From assembly GCA_900317425.1 (NCBI GenBank), contig ONGR01000013.1, positions 1 to 54,337 on the forward strand: a DNA stretch of 54,337 bases, read 5' to 3'. The DNA comes from an uncultured Eubacteriales bacterium. GTDB lineage: Bacteria; Bacillota; Clostridia; Oscillospirales; Oscillospiraceae. The position numbers and the translations under genes were made by a program. Positions within the stretch are counted from its first letter, which is position 1. The number at the start of each line of letters is the position of its first letter. Under the pieces are notes generated by a model. The model did no database searches. It had not been told where the DNA came from and saw only the letters and a program-made list of their open reading frames with translations. This document shows, piece after piece, positions 49,538 to 54,337 of the stretch.

Positions 49538-50245
49538 ATGCTCTTTCAGAAAAACAGGGTTCTTTGTTCGATATTTGCCGTTGTCGTCCTGCTTAGCTGC
49601 TGTTCTCACGGTATCGCGTGGGGAATGCAAGGAGATACCGTTGTAATCCTGGATGCCGGTCACGGCGGGGAGGATGGGGGTGCTGTGGCTGCTGACGGAA
49701 CGCCGGAGAGCGGGATCAATCTGCAGATCACGAAAAAGCTGGAGTGGCTGCTTCTCTTCACGGGATACCATTCCATTCTCACGCGGGAGGGGGATGAGGC
49801 CGTCTATTCGCCCGAGGCCACCACACTGCGGCAGAAGAAGGTATCCGATCTCAAGAATCGCGTGGCTCTGATCAACGGAACGGAAAATGCCTTTGTCATC
49901 AGCATTCACCAGAACAGCCTGCCGTCACACCCGAATGTCCATGGCGCAAAGGTGTTTTTCAACACGATTCTGCCGGCAGCACAGGCGGGAAGCTCCGTGC
50001 AGGAAACGCTGAATCTGGCAGTCAATCCGGGAAATGAACGTCCCGTCACCGCCATTGACAGTACGATTTATCTGATGAAGGAGTCCGTGCGCCCCGCCAT
50101 TCTGGTAGAATGCGGTTTTTTAAGCAACCCGGCGGAGAGCAAACAATTACAGGATCCGTCTTATCAAACGCGGCTTGCCACGGCGATCGCGGCGGGGTAT
50201 ATAGCCTTTGACACAGGTGATAGAGGGAGTACATATGAAGAGTAA
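49538..50245 (+). CDS. cwlD: N-acetylmuramoyl-L-alanine amidase CwlD-like
   Basis: This secreted zinc amidase (Amidase_3) of 235 residues has a signal/anchor at residues 8-29 (LCSIFAVVVLLSCCSHGIAW). Zinc ligands and catalysis are in VVILDAGHGGEDGG (His42), the Glu after the first block, AFVISIHQNSLPSHPNVHGA (His) and ILVECGFLSNPAESKQL (Glu). CwlD makes muramic delta-lactam in the spore cortex with PdaA, which germination enzymes need. The size and single-domain form fit CwlD better than the vegetative amidases, which carry extra domains. A TATAAT lies 30 bases upstream with a weak -35. The stop overlaps radA by 11 bases. Confidence 0.85.
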   Translation: MLFQKNRVLCSIFAVVVLLSCCSHGIAWGMQGDTVVILDAGHGGEDGGAVAADGTPESGINLQITKKLEWLLLFTGYHSILTREGDEAVYSPEATTLRQKKVSDLKNRVALINGTENAFVISIHQNSLPSHPNVHGAKVFFNTILPAAQAGSSVQETLNLAVNPGNERPVTAIDSTIYLMKESVRPAILVECGFLSNPAESKQLQDPSYQTRLATAIAAGYIAFDTGDRGSTYEE

Positions 50246-51596
50246 AACCGTATTCTTTTGCACGGAATGTGGCAATGAAAGCCCCAAATGGGCTGGACGC
50301 TGCCCCAGCTGCGGGGCCTGGAATTCCCTGGTGGAGCAGGCTGTTGAACGTGTGGCAAAAGGCTCTGCAAAGTCCGCCAGAATCAAGAGTGTAAAGGCAG
50401 TAGGCATTACAGATATTGATACAGAGGATGAGATCCGGTTTTCCACGGGAATGGGGGAATTGGACCGCGTACTGGGCGGCGGAGCCGTCAAGGGATCCCT
50501 CGTTTTGGTGGGGGGAGCCCCGGGCATCGGCAAATCCACGCTGATGCTGCAGATCTGCAAGCAGCTGGGGGGATTTGCCAAGGTGCTGTATGTATCAGGC
50601 GAGGAATCTACTCACCAGCTGAAAATGCGGGCTCAGCGCCTGCATGTGGAGAGCGAAAACCTGTTCGTTCTCTCGGAAACCTGCCTGGGTGATATCCTGG
50701 AATGCGTCAACAATGAAAAGCCGGATATTTTGATCGTAGATTCCATTCAGACACTCTACAATGAGGATCTGGACTCTCCGGCCGGCGGTGTGGGTCAGGT
50801 AAAAGACTGTACCATGTCTTTGATGCAGCTGGCAAAAGGGCAGGGGATCACCGTATTCGTGATCGGTCACGTCAACAAGGAGGGTTCCATTGCCGGCCCC
50901 AAGGTATTGGAACACATGGTGGACTGCGTTCTCTACTTCGAAGGTGATCAGCACATGTCCTATCGTATTCTGCGAGCGGCAAAAAACCGTTTCGGCGCTA
51001 CCAATGAGATTGGTGTATTCGAAATGCTGGATCAAGGACTGAAGGAAGTAGAGAACCCCTCGGAAATGCTGCTTTCGGGCCGCCCGAAGGACGCTCCCGG
51101 CACATGCGTTACCTGCGTGATGGAGGGGGCCAGGCCCATTTTGGCGGAGGTACAGGCGCTGATCGCTCCCGCCAGCGGGAATAAACCCCTGCGCAGCAGC
51201 AACGGTTTTGACTATGGCCGGGCCGCTATGCTGCTGGCCGTTTTGGAAAAGCGCGGCAGCCTGAAGATTTCCCAGTGCGACGCTTACCTCAATATTATCG
51301 GTGGTTTGACGCTGGAGGAACCGGCAGCCGATCTGGCTGCTGTGGTGGCGATTGCATCCAGCTATCTGGACAAGCCCGTGCCCAATGATATGGCGGCCAT
51401 AGGGGAGGTGGGCCTGTCCGGCGAAGTACGGAGCATCAGCCATCTGGAACAGCGCCTTTCCGAGATAGAGCGCCTCGGCTTTACCAAATGCATCGTACCG
51501 GCCAACAGGACCCGTGAAATCAAGGATCTTTCTCATCTGACGCTTTTTCCGGTCCACAATATTGGACAGGCTTTGCAGCTGCTGGTGAAGGGCTGA
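50235..51596 (+). CDS. radA: DNA repair protein RadA
   Basis: RadA is a RecA-like hexameric helicase that extends recombination D-loops. The 453 residues have a C4 zinc finger (Cys9, Cys12, Cys23, Cys26), Walker A GGAPGIGKST near 92-101, the KNRFG motif near 250 (RAAKNRFGATNEIG) and the Lon-like C-terminal domain (EEPAADLAAVVAIASSYLDK, GEVGLSGEVRSISHLEQR). The ATG at 50235 has GAGGGAG upstream and overlaps the cwlD end, so the two are co-translated. Its last 77 bases are overlapped on the other strand by a small Cys-rich gene. Confidence 0.95.
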   Translation: MKSKTVFFCTECGNESPKWAGRCPSCGAWNSLVEQAVERVAKGSAKSARIKSVKAVGITDIDTEDEIRFSTGMGELDRVLGGGAVKGSLVLVGGAPGIGKSTLMLQICKQLGGFAKVLYVSGEESTHQLKMRAQRLHVESENLFVLSETCLGDILECVNNEKPDILIVDSIQTLYNEDLDSPAGGVGQVKDCTMSLMQLAKGQGITVFVIGHVNKEGSIAGPKVLEHMVDCVLYFEGDQHMSYRILRAAKNRFGATNEIGVFEMLDQGLKEVENPSEMLLSGRPKDAPGTCVTCVMEGARPILAEVQALIAPASGNKPLRSSNGFDYGRAAMLLAVLEKRGSLKISQCDAYLNIIGGLTLEEPAADLAAVVAIASSYLDKPVPNDMAAIGEVGLSGEVRSISHLEQRLSEIERLGFTKCIVPANRTREIKDLSHLTLFPVHNIGQALQLLVKG

Positions 51597-51720
51597 GCAC
51601 CGGCACGTAGTGCACACAGGGATGTGATTGATCCGGATGTCCCGGAACGGTGCAGTGATCCAGCGTACACATGCCGTCAGATTGATAAAGACAGTTGTCC
51701 GTGCAAGGAATGAATAGCAT
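51520..51720 (-). CDS. Small Cys-rich protein, convergent with and overlapping radA
   Basis: This 66-residue protein is read leftward. AAGGAGC lies 9 bases before the ATG at 51718-51720. The first 40 residues hold cysteines in the order CTDNCLYQSDGMCTLDHC then HPCVHYV, a pattern seen in short clostridial proteins sometimes mislabelled as hydroxymyristoyl-ACP dehydratase, probably metal-binding. Homologues, as I recall them, end near HYV; here the frame runs another 25 residues into the 3' end of radA. The extension may be incidental. Function unknown. Confidence 0.65.
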   Translation of the reverse strand: MLFIPCTDNCLYQSDGMCTLDHCTVPGHPDQSHPCVHYVPVLSPSPAAAKPVQYCGPEKASDEKDP

Positions 51721-51775
51721 ATTGATCACGCTCCTTGCGTTTAGTATGTGCAATTCATTCATTGGTATGATGAGT

Positions 51776-51804
51776 TGCATACCGGCAAGCAGCCCAATAG
51801 TCAA
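51776..51804 (-). promoter_or_regulatory. Candidate promoter for the Cys-rich gene
   Basis: Read leftward: TTGACT (51799-51804), 17 bases, TATGCA (51776-51781). The -35 is good and the -10 weak. Confidence 0.4.
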
Positions 51805-51898
51805 ACAGCTTCGATAGGAAGGGAGGTCGCAGAGGTATACAGACGATTGAACAAAATAAAAATTCTTGTCAGTTCTCGATCACAGGATCGCTAAAATA

Positions 51899-51933
51899 GG
51901 GAAGGCTGCCATGATGGCAGCCTTCCCTTTTTT
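51899..51933 (+). terminator. Strong terminator, apparent border between core genes and the right-hand element
   Basis: GGGAAGGCTGCC-ATGAT-GGCAGCCTTCCC followed by six Ts. The perfect 12-base stem is the last core-type signal before the AT-rich, T-skewed region. The transcript it ends is unclear: radA stops 300 bases earlier. Confidence 0.88.
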
Positions 51934-52067
51934 GCGATCGCCGCAGCTCCGCAGAGCTGCGAATCTCCTTAGCCGGCTCCAGCTGATCACCAGCTCCCGA
52001 TCGGCGCTCTGATCTACGATGAAATCCCCCAGTATAATATGGGGGATTTCATAGGGAAATTTCCCAC
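51934..52067. repeat. Cluster of hairpins at the left edge of the phage- or plasmid-like element
   Basis: The 347-base stretch between the Cys-rich gene start and the RHH gene stop holds no gene. After the terminator it contains CGCAGCTC-CGCA-GAGCTGCG (51948-51967), AGCTGATCACCAGCT-type repeats near 51978-51994, GAAATCCCCCA-GTATAATA-TGGGGGATTTC (perfect 11-base stem, 52021-52050) and the palindrome GGGAAATTTCCC (52054-52065). Such packed structures are typical of rolling-circle origins and of the intergenic region of filamentous phages. The last hairpin could also be the terminator of the RHH gene. No attachment-site repeat could be confirmed because the right end is outside the window. Confidence 0.55.
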
Positions 52068-52340
52068 TTAGTCGAGTATATAGTTATCGGCTAATTCTCG
52101 TTCTAATTTGATTCCAAAGTCCGACGCCTCTGTAGAATCATCATATACATACATGATTGTTTTCATTAGGTCTTCAATCGTGGCTTGTATTATTTTTTGT
52201 TCTTGGTCTTCTATAAATTTGGTGATTATTCTTTCTGATAATTTACTTATTGTCCAATCGTTTTTATTAGCAATGACTTGTAATTTTTCTTTTGTAGCCT
52301 CTGAAGTTCTATAAGTGATTACTATTGTCTTTTTTTCCAT
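52068..52340 (-). CDS. Ribbon-helix-helix regulator of the element
   Basis: This 90-residue protein, read leftward, has GGAGG 7 bases before the ATG at 52338-52340. Residues 4-45 fit an Arc/CopG-type ribbon-helix-helix: strand TIVITYRT, helix SEATKEKLQVIANKND, turn and second helix WTISKLSERIITKFIED. The rest is an acidic helical tail, probably for oligomerisation. It diverges from the replication genes over a control region with four GTATAC-type sites, two of them on the rightward -10, so it most likely represses replication and its own synthesis, as CopG does in rolling-circle plasmids. AT-rich codon use differs sharply from core genes. Confidence 0.75.
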   Translation of the reverse strand: MEKKTIVITYRTSEATKEKLQVIANKNDWTISKLSERIITKFIEDQEQKIIQATIEDLMKTIMYVYDDSTEASDFGIKLERELADNYILD

Positions 52341-52353
52341 TTTAACACCTCCT

Positions 52354-52413
52354 GTATAAATCGTATACAATGTATCTTGACTTTACTATGATTACATTGT
52401 ATACTTTGTATAC
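52354..52413. promoter_or_regulatory. Operator: symmetric GTATAC half-sites
   Basis: Half-sites lie at 52354 (GTATAA), 52363, 52399 and 52408 (GTATAC), that is two pairs, each with a 9-base period, around the rightward promoter. The inner pair is part of a perfect 12-base inverted repeat, GTATACAATGTA / TACATTGTATAC (52363-52374 and 52393-52404). The geometry suits cooperative binding by a ribbon-helix-helix protein. Confidence 0.7.
52377..52405 (+). promoter_or_regulatory. Rightward promoter of the replication genes
   Basis: TTGACT, 17 bases, TATACT. The -10 overlaps one GTATAC operator half-site, so repressor binding would block it. Confidence 0.75.
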
Positions 52414-52455
52414 CCATATATTTTGCCGATTCTGAATTTAAGGAGGTAAAGAACA

Positions 52456-52701
52456 ATGATTATCAAAGTGATCGGTAAACGCCATTTCAAGGGTACCAGT
52501 CGCCGGACTGGTAACGACTATGATTTCAATTCTGTGTTTTTCCTGGGTAAGGTCGATAACGGCGAGGGTCAGCGCGGTGATTCCGTAAATCTGGATCCGG
52601 CTATGTTTCCGTATGAAGATATCGCTATCGGCGGACTGTACGATATCGAATATGGCCCGTATGGCCGTGTCGTTGACTTCCGGCGTGCTTCAGAGAAGTG
52701 A
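52456..52701 (+). CDS. Putative ssDNA-binding protein (inovirus gpV-like in size and layout)
   Basis: This 81-residue beta-rich protein opens MIIKVIGKRHFKGTSRRTGN, has YDFNSVFFLG and ends YDIEYGPYGRVVDFRRASEK. The order of a basic N-terminal strand, a Gly-x-x-Tyr/Phe segment and a closing VVDFRR strand resembles the single-strand DNA-binding proteins of filamentous phages and small plasmids, which are of the same size. AAGGAGG lies 9 bases before the ATG. The identification is by shape and position next to the replication initiator, not by a sure motif. Codons end mainly in T or A/G rather than C. Confidence 0.5.
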   Translation: MIIKVIGKRHFKGTSRRTGNDYDFNSVFFLGKVDNGEGQRGDSVNLDPAMFPYEDIAIGGLYDIEYGPYGRVVDFRRASEK

Positions 52702-52973
52702 TGCCTAAGGAGCTTACACCGGAGGAGTTCTTTGTCCGCGGGATCTCCGGTAACCGCCTGGAAGTCCTGGTTCATGTCCGGCGATATGAAGATATCGAGG
52801 AGCTGCTTGCAGAAAATAATGATCTTCGTGATCAGATCAAGAAGCTGCAGCGTGATATCTATCAATGGACTTCTATGGGTGCTAAGTATATGCAAGCTCT
52901 GGATGATCTCCGAGATCTCCAGCGTATATGCAAAAAGAACGGAATCCATTTCGATTTCCGTTCTTTAAGATAA
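52701..52973 (+). CDS. Short coiled-coil protein, unknown
   Basis: This 90-residue protein starts in the stop codon of the preceding gene (TGATG). It has an N-terminal globular stretch (PKELTPEEFFVRGISGNRLE), then a helix with heptad-like pattern (EELLAENNDLRDQIKKLQRD) and a basic end (RICKKNGIHFDFRSLR). It may be a dimeric accessory replication or regulatory protein. I recognise no family. It is coupled to its neighbour and lies 20 bases before the Rep start. Confidence 0.55.
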   Translation: MPKELTPEEFFVRGISGNRLEVLVHVRRYEDIEELLAENNDLRDQIKKLQRDIYQWTSMGAKYMQALDDLRDLQRICKKNGIHFDFRSLR

Positions 52974-52993
52974 TCAGTAAGGGAGGGGTAACC

Positions 52994-53995
52994 GTGTCCG
53001 CGAAAAATCACTTTCGTGAGAATATGGTTACTCCTTCCGGATCTATTCCGTATGGTGACAGTATTTGTAGTGATGGCTGTGTCTATTCCCTCGATAAATT
53101 TAAGCCTCGATTTCGTCTGTGTTGGGGTAATCTGGTCCTTCGTCGGCTTGGTATGGAGCTCGATCTATCTGATCAGACAGTTATTGAATTCATCCGGGAT
53201 CAAGTTGTTTTCCCTCTGGTTGATCATTCTATCGTTGGCAATGCACGGTCTGGCTCTATTGTTATTTATTCATGGAATTTCGACGGGTATCTACTTATGA
53301 TCCAACGTTTTAAGGCTTTCGGCTATTCTCAGCCATTTTACAGCCTCATATGCGAGTTTAATCCTAACAAGTCCCGGGATGACTTTCGCTTTATAAAGGC
53401 TCTTATTTCGCGCTTAAAGGACCTTCTTGGCGATTATTTTATCTGGGATGATACTCGTACCGACTTCACCTTTGATGTGCCTTATCAGATCTCTGACGTT
53501 CGTTTATTGAGCCGTAAAAATCCTGCTTCCTACATGGGTACATTTTACTTCGGGAAACGTGGTGAATCCGGCTATACTCGTATCTATGATAAACGCCAGG
53601 AGATGAAGGATCACTATCATACTGATATTGGATCTGACTGGACTCGTATCGAGTATGAATCTCACTCCGGTTATCCGGTCAATTATGATCCTCCGTTTCT
53701 CCTGGGAGATCTCGGTACTCATGAAGTGCTGCGTTATGTACCTATGGATGCCTGGCCGGCTGCGCTTCGCACTTTTGATCCTAAAACAGCTCGTAGGATC
53801 AAGCGTGACGGTCTCCGCCGGATTCCGTTTGATCCTTCACAGTTTGACATATTGTATCAGCGTCTTCTTGATCGACTGGAGCTGCCTGCTCCTTACAATG
53901 TCGAGTATCGTAATAGGGAAGAGGTAGAAGGTGAGATGTATGAGCTGGAGCGGATCAGCGCCGAGCTTCGCCGGTTCGCTAAAGATATTGATTGA
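52994..53995 (+). CDS. Rolling-circle replication initiator (Rep_trans type)
   Basis: This 333-residue protein has the core of the Rep_trans replication-initiation family (pT181-type plasmids, filamentous and Cbk-like phages): MGTFYFGKRGESGYTRIYDK near 181-200, containing the conserved RIYDK with the candidate nicking Tyr, then DWTRIEYESHSG. The N-terminal FDGYLLMIQRFKAFGYSQPF and DTRTDFTFDVPY also fit. The start is GTG with GGGAGGGG 5 bases upstream. T is by far the commonest third-position base. It would nick the double-strand origin, perhaps in the hairpin cluster to the left. Phage or plasmid origin cannot be settled. Confidence 0.75.
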   Translation: MSAKNHFRENMVTPSGSIPYGDSICSDGCVYSLDKFKPRFRLCWGNLVLRRLGMELDLSDQTVIEFIRDQVVFPLVDHSIVGNARSGSIVIYSWNFDGYLLMIQRFKAFGYSQPFYSLICEFNPNKSRDDFRFIKALISRLKDLLGDYFIWDDTRTDFTFDVPYQISDVRLLSRKNPASYMGTFYFGKRGESGYTRIYDKRQEMKDHYHTDIGSDWTRIEYESHSGYPVNYDPPFLLGDLGTHEVLRYVPMDAWPAALRTFDPKTARRIKRDGLRRIPFDPSQFDILYQRLLDRLELPAPYNVEYRNREEVEGEMYELERISAELRRFAKDID

Positions 53996-54004
53996 GGTGG
54001 TGTT

Positions 54005-54337
54005 ATGAAATGGCAAAAAAGGTTATCCGTAATACTCTGCGCTCTATTGGTCGCTTCTTCCTGTTTCTTTCAAGCCTTTTCTACTAATGCCTGGGCTGAT
54101 ACTAATAATAGTACTACTCAAGATTATTTCTGCACATTGTTTGCAGTACCTTCTACTTATGATCCTGCTCATCACGGTTCCCCGATTAATATTCCAAATG
54201 CTACTACTACTGGTGCATGGAAAAGTACTAGCGTAGCTAATTGCAATCGGCGGTGGGCGGCGGCCGCTGATGCGGTGACCAACGGCCGCCCGGCGGTGGT
54301 AGCGGCCGGACAGTTTAACCGGTCGCTTTCGGCTTAA
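54005..54337 (+). CDS. Secreted protein with signal peptide and GC-rich 3' end
   Basis: This 110-residue protein has a clear Sec signal: basic MKWQKR, hydrophobic LSVILCALLVASSCFFQAFS, cleavage after TNAWA. The mature part is Thr/Asn-rich (DTNNSTTQDYFCTLFAVPST) and has two cysteines. In ssDNA phages the gene after Rep often codes for a virion protein with a signal peptide, so a minor coat protein fragment is possible. From about 54246 the base composition jumps from AT-rich to very GC-rich (NRRWAAAADAVTNGRPAVVA), and the frame stops at the last base of the window. That tail does not look like the same gene; the protein may be truncated by a junction or assembly end. Confidence 0.5.
   Translation: MKWQKRLSVILCALLVASSCFFQAFSTNAWADTNNSTTQDYFCTLFAVPSTYDPAHHGSPINIPNATTTGAWKSTSVANCNRRWAAAADAVTNGRPAVVAAGQFNRSLSA

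Noticed and set aside
51840-51893. Possible 15-20 residue peptide after GGGAGG near 51822
   Set aside because: The frames are very short and need a TTG or ATA start; nothing supports translation.
1-54337. tRNA, rRNA, insertion sequences, integrase genes
   Set aside because: I looked for tRNA-like TTCGAATC/GGTTCGA arms, transposase DDE contexts and tyrosine or serine recombinase motifs and saw none that hold up.

Overview
The window reads as the chromosome of an endospore-forming, high-GC member of the Clostridia, most like the Oscillospiraceae (Flavonifractor/Oscillibacter/Dysosmobacter-type genomes). The reasons are a Gram-positive PolC, a T-box leader in front of alaS, the sporulation genes spoIIGA-sigE, spoIVA, cotJ and cwlD, a type III glutamine synthetase (GlnN), the clostridial pair NifU-like + GGGtGRT, and AGGAGG ribosome binding sites almost everywhere. 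The family placement is inference. No tRNA, rRNA, CRISPR array or insertion sequence is visible.

Layout. 1-0.76 kb: a flavin-reductase-like gene cut by the window edge and a 55-codon TetR-like remnant, read leftward from one consensus promoter with an inverted repeat beside it. 0.8-4.7 kb: a mobile-element-like cassette. It has a perfect -35/-10 promoter, a 300-base structured leader with its own terminator and a boxA-like motif, then four genes: a small protein, a VirD4/HerA-type P-loop ATPase, a protein ending in an RNA polymerase alpha-CTD-like domain, and an unknown 387-residue protein. 4.7-9.3 kb: redox and metabolic genes, including a manganese-catalase-family gene with an in-frame TGA, a flavodoxin, a cysteine desulfidase, an iron-sulfur flavoprotein and a histidine phosphatase-uridine kinase fusion. 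9.3-16 kb: mntP, a SpoIID-like/peptidoglycan-binding pair, tmk, a Cys/Gly-rich membrane peptide, mltG-trhP and a YoaK protein. 16-21 kb: T-box-alaS, DUF4250, HIT and a DUF2974 hydrolase. 21-22.6 kb: an MBL hydrolase and an RluA-type synthase. 22.7-32.9 kb: the operon pyrH-frr-uppS-cdsA-dxr-rseP-ispG-polC, joining nucleotide, ribosome-recycling, isoprenoid, lipid and replication functions. 33-37.2 kb: gltX-spoIIM-like-glnN read leftward. 37.3-43.9 kb: trpS, the NifU-like/GGGtGRT pair, a three-gene cluster of unknown function, then nth and rarA diverging from interlocked promoters, DUF951 and small proteins. 44-51.6 kb: spoIIGA-sigE, spoIVA, coaX, a cotJA-cotJB fusion with cotJC, cwlD-radA.

51.9-54.3 kb: a change in character. 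Past a strong terminator come a run of hairpins, a leftward ribbon-helix-helix regulator, and a rightward set of T-rich genes: a small protein shaped like a phage ssDNA-binding protein, a short helical protein, a Rep_trans-type rolling-circle initiator and a secreted protein ending at the last base of the window. It looks like the left end of an integrated ssDNA phage (inovirus-like) or rolling-circle plasmid, controlled by the RHH regulator through GTATAC sites over the divergent promoter.

Functions come from motif recognition only; no database search was run.
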